From: Melampsora larici-populina 98AG31
Lineage: Eukaryota > Basidiomycota > Pucciniomycetes > Pucciniales > Melampsoraceae
DNA: 64,000 nucleotides
Direction of reading: 5' to 3'
NCBI RefSeq assembly: GCF_000204055.1
Contig: NW_006768769.1
Location: 1,648,855 to 1,712,854, forward strand
In this document: positions 10,363 to 23,746 of the stretch, piece after piece
Layout of the letters: the number at the start of each line of letters is the position of its first letter
How positions within the stretch are numbered: position 1 is the first letter of the stretch
Position numbers and translations under genes: made by a program
Notes under the pieces: generated by a model
What the model saw: the letters and a program-made list of their open reading frames with translations, nothing else
What the model was told of the DNA's origin: nothing
The model's database searches: none

Positions 10363-12305
10363 CATATTGATCCTAATGATGTAGCTTTGTTGTGCTTACT
10401 CTGCTAATCACATCTATCATGAAATTCTTGTGATACAATTGTAATTGACTCCTTTCTGGACTGCTCCAATAAAGCTTTGACCAGGCAAAATTGATGTCTG
10501 GATTGTGTTTACAGAGAGACTCTGTTCCTTATCATCAGTTATGCATCTTCACGAAAACAAAGTTGTAGAAAGTATTATCCAATGCTTACAAGATCTTGTC
10601 GTTAAAAGATTCAGGTTCAGGATTGAAATTATTTGAGTTCATCTTTGAAAGCTGGATGATAAATCAAGTCTGCTTTTCAAACACTCAAACCAAAGAGAAG
10701 CAAATCATGAGCAAGCAAATCAATGTATCCTTTTCTCTGTGTTGAGTGTGAAGTCCAACAGTGGACCCACACCCTCAGTAGGAAACCTAAGTTGAAATCA
10801 CAGTGTGAAGTCAGCAAACACTCCATTCTGGATTAACAAGATGCCTCTTTTGGTGGGTATGGAGTCCAAGCAGACCATGATTTCTCTCTGTTGTGTTAGT
10901 TGAAGCTGATGTTAGATCTTGGCCTTGACTTGTACCATTGGGGGTAGTTCCTGCTTTAACAGTGAGTTGTGAAGTGCTAGGTAATTTACAAGTCAAACAT
11001 GATTTGAGGGCAGGATAAAGATTAGCTTTGACTGAAGCCACCAGCCTCTGGGTGATCACTCATCCTAGTGCTTCATCCAGACAAGCCCCCCCCAATTGCA
11101 GAGAGTTCAAGGAGGGACTTAGTTAAGTCAGCTGCATCATGTCATTTCAGCCTTCAGTGCATGTCTCAATCCTGTCATGTGGATACTTGACCTTATCCTC
11201 AATTTCAACCTCTTAGATGAAACAATAACATACTGTACACACCTCAACATTAGCCACAGCATCTTTTTTAAATCCTATACCAAGCATGAAGTGACAAGAA
11301 AAAGAAAACAAACGACAAAAACAATGCATTTACAAGATTTACTTACCAAAGGGAACAAAAGCTCTGAAGCAGTCACAAATTAAGTAGACCTTATATTTCT
11401 TTTACACCAAATCATAAATTATTAAAAGAATAATGAAGTGTTGGAACATAGAGTGAGTGATTGTGATCAGATGATTTCATTCAACAAGATCTTTAAACCT
11501 ATCAAGTGACTTTTGCAAAGTTTGGACCAAACCCCTTCTCTACAGATTGCTACATTTTGTGATCTTTTTATGAATCTTGTTTATCAAACAAAATCATTAA
11601 GATATGTTGTGTTTCCCAAAGTTGTACATTTTTTTGATAGCCTGTATGGATTACTCAAAATAATTCAACTTTGAAATAAGAATCAAAGGTTTTGAATCTT
11701 TGAATTATTCAAAACAATTTCAAACCACAAAACAACAAGGATCAATCCAAGAATCAAGACTAATTAAAAAGTCAATCAATCTTTCAAATCAATCTCACAA
11801 AAAAATTTCAAATAAAACCAAAAAAAAATAATAACAATGTAAACTTTTTCATTGAATGATTTTTTCCCTTCTCCCTCTCTTCATCATTTCTTAATGAAAC
11901 AATAATATAATGGTAAAACATCTCATGATAATAAAAAAAAAGGATAATCAACTTTTCAACTACAATGGAAAATGATCAATGAAATAAATAAATAAAAAGC
12001 TTTATAGAAAAAAAGTAGAGCAGGAACATATAAACTGAGACATATCAGTTTCTTTTTTTCAGTGACAAATGAACTTAAAAAGGGAATATTTTACCACACA
12101 CACATGGTGAGATTGTTCAATAATAGAAGTCCTAGAATAACCAAAAAGACAAAAATAACACTCGGAATACCCAATCAAAACCTATAACGATCTCAACAAA
12201 ACAGTCAATCACTCTTCTTCCTTTCTCGTCATCGTTTCCTACTTTTGATTTACATGATGAAAACCTTTTTCATCTTCTTCTTTTCATCTGTCTTCTTAAC
12301 CTTTC
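10363..12305. other. intergenic sequence and CHD1 3' flank
   Basis: No gene is seen. The sequence becomes very AT-rich from about 11600. The part next to 12305 should contain the CHD1 3' UTR (minus strand). Confidence 0.45.
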
Positions 12306-15300
12306 TCATCGATGTGATGAAGCTTGTGGACGACCAGATGAAGGATGTGAAGGATAATGTAAAGGAGGAGGTTGATGATAAGCTTGTTGTGGGTGATTAG
12401 GAATAGGATATCCATTAGGAACAGGTGGTGGGTATGGTAAAGGTGTTCCATAAGGCATCATCGGGAAGCCAGGAGGCGGTGGGAAGTATCCACCATTGGC
12501 ATTCCCGTTCGCTAATGGGTGCATAGGATGAGGTGGTGGCGGTGATTGTTGCATGGCTTGATGATACCCTCCTGGTGCTCCAGCTCCACCTGCCATATGT
12601 TCATGTGGTGGATGTGCCATGTATGGGTAATGTGCAGTAGGAGGTGGATGTGAATTTCGATGTTCACCATTGCCATTCCAACTTGACGGCCCCTCGTTCC
12701 CAGGCGACATGTTCCTAGCCCCCGTTGAATCCTTTCCATTTGTTCTAGTATATCTTGGTATGTTGGGTAACCCATTACTTCCATTATGACCATCACGCCT
12801 TCCGCCTCGATGTCGTTCCTGGCCATACTCAGAGCCTTGTTTTTGTTTACCCTCTTGAGGTGGCGAACGAGATTGAGGAGGTCGAGAGCTATGTGAAAGA
12901 TGAGGTGAATTCTCGAGAGGGGGACTCGTTGGCCTTCGACTTGTAGACGGTCCGCTCTGAGATCCGGTTGCCTGAACCGAGCCCGATGCCTCGGCCTGCT
13001 TGGTCTCAGGATTCATGAGCCTACCGGAACGAAAGCAGAGATCAACACGTCAGCAAACCAGGTTCTTGTTAAGCTCTCCACTTTTAAGCTTACCGTAGGT
13101 ATAAGTCCTCAAGCTTTCCTGGGTGGATGGTTGGGCCTGATGCGCCTGGAGGTCTTGGCCACCATTCAGCCGAAAATGTCCACAGATGTCTTCGCTTCCG
13201 TGCCCGCTCATATTGATCTGCCTTGAGCTTGTCAACACAGTCATGGATATGATTTCCAATCACTTTCAGCAGTCGTTTGAGCACAGCAGCTATAAAATCC
13301 AACGTTAACATCTTTTAGGTGGTGAAAGGTAAATAAGAAGACTTACCTCGGGCTCCGCTTTCAAGGGATTTGCTCTCATCAGCCCGCAATTCTTTCAGCT
13401 CTTTCTTAACCGGTCTCATAGCCTCCTTGCACTCGTCTTCATCCATGCTATCCTCATCTTCTTCTTCAGTTAAATCTGAGCTTGAACCACTTGCAGCTGA
13501 TGGTGGATCAACTCGAGTGGGAGGAGGCGGTTGAGGTGATCGAACTTTGAGTTTGAGGAAACGACCGGTAGTGACTGGCTTGGGTGGCAAGGGTGCTCGC
13601 GCTCGTTTGGGAATGTTTGAGGATGTGGAAAATGGTCGGTTATGCGAACCACTGGCAGAGGGCTCGTGAGAATGGCCGCTCGGACGGTTAGGGCTATCTC
13701 CATCTGCCTCATCCGTCTCAGCCTGTTCTTGATAATCCCTCAAGGCACGAAGAAGATAGTCTGCCCGACGACCTAAATGTACCGCACCTGGAATCGCTTT
13801 TGGTTTTGGTTCTTCGCCTTTGACTTTTTTCACATCGTCCAAAAAGATGGAATCTGACAGGCCTAGATCTACATCATCTCGGATCAAATCCCATCGACCA
13901 AAACCGTGACGCCAAACACCTATGAGTAAAGCGTTGTCCTTGGCTAGACTCCACTCGCACGACCATCCTGCTGTTGTAGATGACTTGAGTGAAGATACCG
14001 GATGGTTCCAATTAAGGGCATCTCGCTCAGCAGATAGTTCTACAAGCAGGAAACATGTCAGTTGATGGTAAGTTTCACAAAGGGAGATAAGAGTAAAACA
14101 CCCAAACATACCATCATGTAAGATTCTCAAATCCTTAATCCGATTCACAACCGTTTCAGCATTGATATTGTTTACTTGACGAAATTCTACCAATACAGCC
14201 TTATTCCGAATCGCAGGTGTGATTTCTTCTCCAGCTTCACGTTTCTGTGCAATGGATTCTTCATTCTCCTTTAATGCTTGTTCACAAGATGCCGTTAATT
14301 CATCCACAAAGTTTAAAATCGTATTCCGATCCTTTGACTCTAATTTAGCATACTTCACAACCATATCGTAACGTTGTCGGATATCACCAAAGTGTTGAAG
14401 TGCGCGAATGAGGTCTCGAATATGTTTGACGGTTAACTCTGTAGGTCGTGAATTTCTTTGTTTCGAATCTACAGAGTCGTGATCTTGTGCAGCATTAATG
14501 TTGTTCGTCTTCTTCTTCTTTCGACTTGCTTTAGATCCGCCATCGTATTCATCACCATCATCGAGATCGCGGAAGTGTTTTGAGTCGAGCTTCGGGCCAG
14601 AGTGAGCTGCTCTTCGACGACCTTCAGGACTCGCTTTGACAGGAGCTGCATCACCATCCTGGTCATATCGCTGACGCTCGGATAAAGGTATGATCTCATC
14701 CCATGAGGTCACATCGGCTTTTACATCTTGTACAGCGGCGAATTGTTGAAGGAAGTCTTCGCCACCCAAACTAGTACCTGTTGGAGCCGTCTCTGTCTCA
14801 AAGTTCTCACCCTTGGTCATGATTTCATCTAAATCCATCGACTCGAGCTTTGATTGATCGGCAGAACTTTTGAACAAGTTGGCAGCTCCAAACTTCAAGA
14901 TCGCACTAAGATCTTCTTTGTTGAACTGTTGAGTTTTAGGGGCTTCCTTCTTCCCAACGTTCTTCCCTGAAGTATCCATTTGATTGATGATAGCGTATTC
15001 GAGAATCATCTTACGTTTTGCACGTTCCAAAACATCTTCTTCCACGGTGTCCTTCGTCACAAGTCGATAAACGTTCACATGGTTCTTTTGGCCGATTCGA
15101 TGAGCACGAGCCATTGCCTGCAAATCGTTTTGCGGATTCCAATCGCTGTCAAAGATGATGACTGTGTCGGCCGTTTCGAGATTGATTCCCAATCCTCCCG
15201 CACGAGTAGATAACAGGAAAGCAAAGTCAGGAGAATCAGGCGCGTTGAAATGCCCAATGGCCTTTCGTCGCTCTTCAGATGCCACGGTACCATCAAGTCG

Positions 15301-18300
15301 CTGAAATATATAACCCCGAAGTGACATGTAGTCGGACATGATATCACTGAAACGTTTGCGCCAACAAGCCGTAAGAAATTTATACCAACGTACACAAATT
15401 GACTAGAAAAGGAACTTACAGCATGCGAACCATTTGGCTAAAGATGAGAACACGATGGCCTTCCGCTTTCAGTCGGGTTAATAACTTATCAAGTAAAATC
15501 ATCTTTCCACTGTTGACCACTAGTCCTTTCAATGTAGTTTCTTTCGTGTCCGTCTTAGGTTCAGCACCAGGAAAAAGAAATGGATGGTTGCTAGCTTTCT
15601 TTAGCTCCATTGCTACGTTCAATAGCGAAACTTGTGAATCAGTCGAAGCCAGTAGCGCATAGTTCTGCACAAACAAATGTGATTAGCACCATCTTCAACT
15701 CACTATAGATAATATCATCACATCACATACCTTGGTCAAAATCGCTTTGTACCAATACATTTGCATCTCAGACATTTCTACTCTCAAGATTCGTTCACTT
15801 TTCGTCGGTAGACTCTGCACCACATCTTTCTTCAGCCGACGCAACATGATCGATTGTAATTTGGTATGGAGATCTTTGATCTTGCGTTCTTTCTCCTCAT
15901 CTGGATAAAAGTTCAATGACGGACGCTTGATCGTATCAGCTACGCTCAAGATATAAGAGTTCTAAAGGGATCGTGTACGTACCCTCTAGATCGAAATGGC
16001 CTTCAGAAAGATCAAATTTATCGGGCTGTAGGAAATGCATCAAAGCAAGCAACTCTATAAAAGAAAAGAGCAAGGGACAAAAATCAGAAACAGAAACTGC
16101 AAACATGCATCAGAGCTCGGTGTACCTTTGACGTTATTCTGCAAGGGAGTTCCTGTGATCAATAGCTTGGCTTGAATGTTGAAAGACATGAGTGCTTCAT
16201 AAAGTTGTGATTCGCTACTCTTCAACCGATGAGCCTGAAAGATAGTCAAAGCGCAAATCAGGATTATCAAAATTGGAACTCCAATCGTAAACAAGATATA
16301 AATGATCATTACCTCATCTACGGCAAGATACTGCCATTTGATATGGCTCAAATCTGCCCGATCTTTCAAGATGATCTCATAGGTGGTCAACAGCACATTG
16401 AACTTAATCTTTTTACTAGGTCCAAACTCATACTCTCGAATAGTCTTTCGACTGCTCTTGTTACCGATATAAGCAACCACATTAAGGTCAGGTGCCCATT
16501 GAGCACACTGCATCTGCCATGCTGGTAGAGTTGAGAGTGGTACGACTACTAAAAATGGGCCGTATTGTTCCATGGTATGGAAAAGGTAAGAAAGAAAAGC
16601 GCAGGTTTGAACTGTTTTACCGAGTCCCATCTATGATACAACAGAGGATTAATTTGGGTATAGAAAACTTTTGAAACTAAAGCAGTCGCGGCTGGAAGAG
16701 ATCTAATTACCTCGTCCGCCAAGATACCATTCTGACCCTTATGCCATACATAGGCCAACCAATTGAGACCAGTGACCTGAAAGTCTTTAAGTGTGCCCCC
16801 GACCTTGATGTATTTAGGCTCTTCTTTGATGGGATTGAAAGCCGGTCGGGTCCTTCCAATCGGAGTTGAGCGATAGGGAACAGTCTTGGATTGCGTACGG
16901 GTGTGATACGCCTGAACCTCCGCCTCGGCACTGTTGACGATTCGGTCATGATCCTCCCAGGTGCACGCATCGTAGTTCAAACCTTTCCATTTACAAAGGT
17001 AGTCTACGTGATCATATGGCACATCAAGAGTTGGAGCGGCATCACGTTCAGCGATCACCCGTTCCACGATTTTGTAACCTTCCACTTGCTCTCGGGTTCG
17101 GTTACGCTCTATCATGAAGGCTTCCAGATCTTCAGCGGTGAATCGTGGGTCTGTTCTGATCATGTTTTCAGGCATCCAAGTGTTTTTGATGTAGTTTTCA
17201 AGCTTCTTGAACCCTGTGAAAAGCGTTCTGAGATCAGACAAGAGAAGGTATGAACGGTCATCATGCTTCATTATTCACTGACCACGATAGCTCTTGGCGA
17301 ACTCATAGCACTCCCAGGTCGAGTGAAGGTGACTATAGCGCTGCCATTTGATCAGGTACAAGAGGTGCTTGGTCGGGTCATTCAGTGTTGGATCCGCTAT
17401 AATATGCATCAAAATAACCTCGACAGCGTTAGTTCCTGTTCGGCGAACTCTCAAAAAACTTTGATCACTAACACAGCTTGCCATCGCGCATATGATCCAG
17501 GACCGCATCGATTGCATCGCCTTCCTCTATGGTACAAAAAGGAACGATTTGTGAAGTGAATGGGTAGTGGACAACGAGAAAAGGACTGACCTTCGATGAG
17601 ATGAGTTGATTGGTCGGCATACGCTGGCATCGTATCGTCATCCGACTCAGTCAACATACCATGATATTGATCATCTTCGTTGTAGTTGGTTGCTTTTCCA
17701 CTCCTGGTGGAAATTCGAAGTAAAGTTGAATCTTCATTTGTACCATCTTCTGGAGAATAACCCTTCATCTTGCGAGACTTTGAACGTTTCTTGGGTCGTT
17801 TTCCAGGGAAATCTGCGTAATCGTCGTCACTATCCGGCGTGTCTTGATCAACATTAGCATACCTTTCCGATGCAGGTTCAGCGGCTTTCCCTAAGTAGTT
17901 TGTTCAAAAAAATCGAGAAAATACATCAGATCAAGAGCTGAGGTCTGATGATATAGCAATGCTATCACTCACGTTTTGATTTCGAATGTCTAGATCTCTT
18001 CTGGACAGACATGTCATCATCATCTTGACTGTCGGAATCTGCAGGTGGAGTGTCAAATACCTTTAAAGAAATAACTCGCGGAAGATCAGGATTTGACGAA
18101 ACAGGTGAGGAAGATAGATGGAACGGGGCCGTATCAAGTAAAGCAAAACTCACTTTCTGTACAGCTCGACTCTTCAGTTGTGATGGGTTGATAGGAAGAT
18201 TGGAGAGATGAGTTTCAAAGTGTGAGATCAACTGATAACAAAAGTAATGAAGGCACTTACAGATCTTCTCAGCCCATAAAGTTCAGGGTCCAAGGTAGGC

Positions 18301-18650
18301 CGAAGTGCCATTTTGTTGGCAAGCTTTTGACGCCGTGCAGTTCGAGATGAGGCAGATGGAGTGATTACAGGTGAAGAACTATCAGAGTCAGCATTATCGT
18401 CTGGTTGATCTTCGCCATCGTCTTGAAAGTCCTGATCCTGTTGATTGTCATCGGCGATTGAAGAAGAGTGGGAAGATGATGGAGAGGAACTAGCTTCTGA
18501 TAGTACTTCATCGTCATCATCATTATCGTTGGGAAGAACTGAGTTGGGATTTTGATCGAGTCGATTTGAATGAGATGAGAGGAGAGTTGATGAATTTGAT
18601 GAAGTAGGTGGTGGTGGTGGTGGTTGAGAGCTTAGTACTGAAGTCGACAT
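12306..18650 (-). CDS. CHD1: CHD1-type chromatin remodeling ATPase
   Basis: A multi-exon gene read right to left; protein of roughly 1,700 residues. Order of parts: acidic Ser-rich N-terminus from ATG 18650; chromodomain 1 ([18 protein letters not shown], about 17400-17300); chromodomain 2 ([20 protein letters not shown], about 17010-16940); Snf2 ATPase lobe 1 with MGLGKTVQT, the DE/AHRLK box split by an intron, and [21 protein letters not shown]; lobe 2 with [18 protein letters not shown] and the arginine-finger motif [18 protein letters not shown]-like region ([14 protein letters not shown], about 13930-13880); CHCT domain (about 13440-13120, e.g. [11 protein letters not shown]); then a Pro/His-rich low-complexity tail (last exon 13015-12306). 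Verified junctions include donor GTAAGT at 18260 and the last intron between DLYLR and LMNPE. CHD1 slides nucleosomes in transcribed chromatin and binds H3K4me through its chromodomains. The exon structure near 18230-17970 is uncertain. Confidence 0.95.
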
Positions 18651-20170
18651 GGCTAAGGTTAAAGGGGTTAAGAGTTGTATTTGAGTTGAATCGGGTTGGA
18701 TGTGGTGAATGTGTTTGTAAGTCCGCGAGTTTGATCTGAAGAAATTAAAATCAAAACCCATCAATTTAAACTGCCAATTTCATTCTCCATCCCACTCAAA
18801 TCACTTCTCTCTGGGCAGAAACTCAATCAAAATCACTAAATTAAAACACTTTCTTATCAGGAACAAAACTAATTGAATCATATCTTCAAACTTTCAAGGA
18901 CATTGGAAATCTCCCTCCTCCTCTACATACTCACGCCAGTTCTGTCAGGGTGGGTGCATATGTAGAACCCAGTGAGAATGCCTAACGGCTAAAGTTGGGA
19001 AAAACCCTTATAGTGATAGTATGAGTGAAGGAGGAGATGTATAAGAAAATATGTCAAAGTGAATCATGATATGTTCGAGTTCAACTTTTCATTTGAGAGG
19101 ATAGTCAAGTACTTCACTTGAATGCCATCGAACAGGTAAGAGTCATCGATCTCTATACCAAGCTCAAAACAGAAAGAAGTAGAGGAGACTAGAAAAGAGC
19201 AATAGCCAAGAAAAGGAGACATCTGACCACCGTCGCACTTACCAAGTGGTCAAATCAGATTCCAGATATCAAGTGTGAACGAACTACCGACCAAAGTGTG
19301 GAATAAGGATACAAGATGGTCCTCTGGTTAGACTTGGAATGATGTAGCTGGATTGAACACTCGAGTTGATTAGTTTTACTCTTGTTGGTAGGTCGATATA
19401 GGAGAAGTGAAAATGATTTAAACGATCAATGAGTTCAATGGCGATGAAGGGGTAGATTGGTGGACTATGCTAGCAGACGTTAGAAAGCTCAGGAGCTTGG
19501 GAAGAAACCAAGACGATCACCTTTAAAGTGGAAGGATGATGAAGTAGGGTTCTTAGTTAGGAAGATCGAGTTTGGTTTAAAAAGTCTCAAGTTGAAGGGA
19601 AGCTCGTTCAAGTCTTGGCAAACGTCGATGAATTTAAAGGCTAAACAGACTGCACAACCCGAACAGAAGTGATCACTGGCCCCGCGATGGTAAGCGGACA
19701 CTCATTACGACCTAGCTCGCCATCCTCATTGACATAACGGCTCTGATGGCCTGAAACAATATAGATCTCCTGCTCAACCTCTCGCACAGGTAGTCAGGAC
19801 AGAAAGGCACTGATAAACACGCGATGATCACGTCTGCACATGATCAATCCAGCTGGGATTCAGCACACTAGCGTGGCATGCAAAGCTAAATTATTCACTT
19901 CATTTTTATCGTCACACTTCCTCATAGAGTAGATTAGAATGCTATTTTGAATTGGTCAAACATGCTAGATAGATCACAGAAATCATAGGTATACGGAAAA
20001 CTGCAATAAAACCATGATGAGACGAGTGTAGGTGAAAGAAAACGGGAAGAGAATTGAAATACAACGCTAAAAGGAAATCTGCCGATCGGAGAAATCGTGG
20101 CGGGCATTGCTATTTTGAAGTCGTTCACGACCGGGATTGGGTATGATGCGCTATGGCATAGGAAGAAATT
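18651..20170. other. intergenic between CHD1 start and CPA1 stop
   Basis: No coding frame or RNA gene is convincing here. The region should contain the CHD1 promoter and the CPA1 3' UTR. Confidence 0.45.
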
Positions 20171-21888
20171 TTATTTGTTCGCCCGACATTCTTTGACAAA
20201 ATCGCCCTGATGTACAAGATCGTTCAGTGGGTGTGAACTCAGTTAGAAGATGAAGAAAAATAACTCACAAACATGCCCATCACATCAAGGGGTCCACCAG
20301 CAGCTTCGGGATGGAACTGAACGCTGTGATATCACAAGAATGTGTTAGATCAGATGTTCTTGTGGTCTGGGAGAAATTGAGCAGCACATACCCCCAAACT
20401 TTCCTGCCACTCTCGTCTGTAGATTTAATGCCCTCAACTGAAGAGTCATTACAACTAGAACGCGCAAGGTTAACAAGGGATGGTCAGAGCAAAACAGGGG
20501 GACACAACTGGAAGGAACATCGCTCACTTGATGAAAAAGGGCTCCCATCCAGCTGGAAATGGGTCACGCAATTCAATGGCGTATTCTATCATTCCAATCA
20601 CAAGTCAGTGGCCTGCGGAAATGCATAGCGAAGGCGTGGTTGGCACTTACGATGATTTTGGGAGGTGATGAAAACACGGCCAGCTTTTACTGAACCGGAG
20701 TCTGCAAGAGCCAACACAGGTTGGTTATGGCCTCTGTTTCCGAATCGCATTCGGTAGGCATCCAAGCCAGCAGCCAAGCCAATGATTTGGTGACCTGATC
20801 AAGAGCAAGGTATGAGTGCTGAGAATAGGGCCATACGGCCAGAGCTAAACAAATTGAAAGCATAAGACTTACCCATACAAATACCAAATATAGGCATTGA
20901 AGAGGATGTGATAACCTCTTGAACGGTGCGTACAGCCTCACCGGCGTGTTTTGGGTCTCCGGGGCCGTTACTCAAAAATAGGCCGTCATACTTGCCGATG
21001 ATAGCTGAACTGGGGGTATTCCAGGGGAGGACGGTCACTGCTGCACCTTCTTTGACGAGGGATCGTGCGATGTTGGCTTTGGCGCCAAAATCGAGCATGG
21101 CGATAGACACAGAGCCACTTGGATTGAGTGTGTAGGGTGTCTTGGTTGAAGCTTCAGCGACCAAGTTGACCTTGCTCGGATCCCAAAATTGATCAGGTGC
21201 AACAACAGTTGAATGCTCATCGCCTACTGCAATCTTGGCAAGGGTGGTACCTTGCTGTCGAAGGAGCGAGGTGATGGCGCGTGTGTCAACACCGGTGATA
21301 CCGGGAACACCAAAGCGGTGGCACCAGTTACTGATTGATTCGATGGCTTGGTAGTGAGAGAATTTGTCGGCGACCTCTGCCACCACCACACCAGCGCACT
21401 GGACGCGGTCAGACTCCAAGAACAAGTCTGGAGAGCCTGGGACGGGCATAGGCGAAGCCGAAAGTCTGTTGACTGGTATACCGTAATTTCCGATCATCGG
21501 TGTGGTGAATACTAATATCTGTGAGCGGTAGGATGGATCGGTCATAGATTCCGGGTAACTGCGTACAGAGAGAGTAGTCAGTCTAACTGATGAGCATGAG
21601 GCAGCAAAGAGCCGAGTGTCAAATGACTAACCTGGTTGTCGAGGTTGAGAAGACGGCTTCCCCGAATTTAGATATGGGTGCACCAAACGAACGACCAGTG
21701 AAGGTATGACCGGATTTGAGGTGAAGCGTGGCAGGGCGCCCATCCGTAGAGGGCTCAGGAATGGAATTATCAGAATCGATGCATGGCTTGGTGGCATGTG
21801 CAGCCGAAGCAAGAGAACGTGTCAGAGGTAGGCCCTGGAGTCGAAGAAGGCGACCAGATCGCAAGGCCGATGTACACGAATAAGGCAT
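20171..21888 (-). CDS. CPA1: carbamoyl-phosphate synthase, small (glutaminase) subunit, arginine pathway
   Basis: Seven exons join in frame: 21888-21632, 21558-20873, 20794-20651, 20585-20528, 20454-20392, 20323-20269, 20206-20171. The product hydrolyses glutamine and passes ammonia to the large subunit for carbamoyl phosphate, the arginine precursor. Seen in sequence: an Arg/Ser-rich N-terminus suited to mitochondrial import; the small-chain N-domain ([45 protein letters not shown]); the class I amidotransferase domain with oxyanion motif FLSNGPGDP, nucleophile elbow FGICMGHQI (catalytic Cys), [16 protein letters not shown] and VQFHPEA (catalytic His; Glu of the triad follows). Length (about 430 residues) is normal for the stand-alone fungal arginine subunit, and it is not fused to pyrimidine enzymes. 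An upstream ORF precedes it (21947-22066). Confidence 0.95.
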
Positions 21889-21946
21889 AGTTTGTGTGGA
21901 AAGGGTAATAAAGGGTATTCAAGATGTTCTATGTTCGAAATGAGTT

Positions 21947-22066
21947 TTAAGCGGTCGTAGGGCCCGACGAAAGCAGGCAGTAAAGCAGATTGTCGTGAGT
22001 AGATGTGCCGGTATGCCCCAGCCTAGAGGGGTAATGAGGATAGTAGAATAGGTCGTTGAAAACCAT
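21947..22066 (-). promoter_or_regulatory. upstream ORF of CPA1, 39 codons
   Basis: An ATG at 22066 opens 39 codons ending TAA 58 bases before the CPA1 ATG. In ascomycetes CPA1/arg-2 is controlled by an upstream arginine attenuator peptide with a conserved Asp and a following YLxDxxW-like core. The peptide here contains TSTHDNLLYCLLS, only loosely similar, and has no Trp. An attenuator role is therefore possible from position but not supported by motif. A second, shorter upstream frame (19 codons, from about 22163) also exists. Confidence 0.35.
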
Positions 22067-23389
22067 TTTAGAAGATAAGCAAAAGCGAAAGGTCAGATCA
22101 GATTATCATGTCAAGAAGCAATTGTTATGAATGAAATGAAACGAATTATGAAGAGGCTCGCACATGGACAATGGGGTTGAGAAAAGACCGATATTCGGTA
22201 AAGGTGAATGAATCAGATTAGAGTAAAAGGGTATATATCTAACAAGTGTTGAAGGCGATTGACGAAGTGAATCGGAATGATGAGTGAACCGGAGCGGATG
22301 ACTTCAAAAAAACTTGGACAAAATTTTAAGACAATCGGAGTTTATGTAGGGGAGCTTAAGCCCCTTAACCGCAGTTTCTCGACCATTCCACGGACTGCGA
22401 CCACAACTTGCGCTTCTCAGACCATGTATGTATGGACTATGTACACTTACCACATCAGGATATGACACAAGAATCGTTCAAACATCCCCATGATCATGAT
22501 CACAACGATATATTTGATGTTCATCATAATAGGCAGTGAAGAAGTTGTTCTGTATATATCAAAGGCATTTGGGAAAGTTGAAAGACCTTGACGGACAAGT
22601 ATCTTTGTGCTCTCTTGGAAATCATTCACGTGGGTTTCTCTTCATGGAAGCACAAACTCAGAGACCTGGTTTAGTATCACATTTTTCATCCAATTCATCC
22701 ATAGTCAAAATGCAAAGTATGCTCAGTGACAGCAGGATGCATAAATATCTCGCTTAAACTTGCCACTTCCACATGCCACTAATCCTTGCAAAGCTGACAC
22801 GGGCGGTGAAAGTTTCAAGATATGATCAGCATACTGTTTATATTCAGCATCATCTTCATCGTGGGTATGTCTGAATGCAGTTGAAAGAGATCACAACGAC
22901 CTTGTGTATCAAAAGTAACACCCTCAAATTCATCTCGAACGCGGTGCGGTATTTGGGTACGTACAAATCAAGACCACAACACCACCTTTGGATTGTTTGA
23001 GTCTTGCAGATCAACCGAGCGATTCCCTCAGTGCCAACGGGTAAAAAGAGGCAACAACCCTCGAAAGCACGGAAGAGGAGAAGTGCCTGTCTGATAGGCA
23101 TCTTTCAAAGTAATCAAGAAGCAACTCGAGCTGAAAAGAATTTGATAATCTTGGTTTCAAAATTCATTGGTGTGATCAATTCGCAAAAGGAATCTGATAT
23201 GGATTTTGACGAGTTGAATGGGAATCAAATAATTCTTCAATATAAGCGCTACTCGAGGACATTCACCTTTATAATCCGGTAAAGAGACAAAGAACAAGGA
23301 CTGGAATGAAATTGTAAATGGTTTGCAAAGTAAAGGTTGATTGCGTGCAGCAGAGGTGATCAAGTATCAAGTTTTGCTTGGTACATGAT
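22067..23389. other. CPA1 5' flank and intergenic sequence
   Basis: No gene is seen between the CPA1 upstream ORFs and the retrotransposon edge. Confidence 0.45.
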
Positions 23390-23410
23390 TTGACGTTGGT
23401 AACTTGTTAT

Positions 23411-23487
23411 TACAGCCGTTCTCAATAAGGTTGCTTTTTTTGAATTTTTTTTAGGCGGTTGATGGGAGTTAGGGTTGGATTTTACAG
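23411..23487 (+). repeat. left terminal inverted repeat of the mariner element
   Basis: Begins TACAGCCGTTCTCAATAAGG, then GTTGC, a T-rich stretch, and AGTTAGGGTTGGATTTTAC. Its mirror is at 28003-28079. Confidence 0.9.
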
Positions 23488-23746
23488 TATTATCAGGCAA
23501 TAACCCATCGGACCCGATCTCAGTCTCAACTCTCAATCGCATTGACCTCGACCTATCTCAACCTCGACCTCGATCTCATTATCGACTTCATCATCCACCT
23601 ATAGCCTCTCTCATCTCTCGTACCAACTGGTTCTCCAGATCTCTTTGGACTCTCCACAAATTTGTCAGTACTTCTGGTCAGTCCCAATCTCAATCCTCAA
23701 TTATTCTTCTTTCGTTTGTTGATTTTATTCTTTCTTCTTCCACAGT

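Noticed and set aside
12500..12830. Alternative frames in the CHD1 tail (both strands)
   Set aside because: Shadows of the Pro/His-rich coding sequence; the frame beginning MNPETKQ splices cleanly to the CHCT exon.
22036..22066. Genuine arginine attenuator peptide upstream of CPA1
   Set aside because: The upstream frame lacks the conserved Trp and YLxD core; kept only as a uORF with low confidence.
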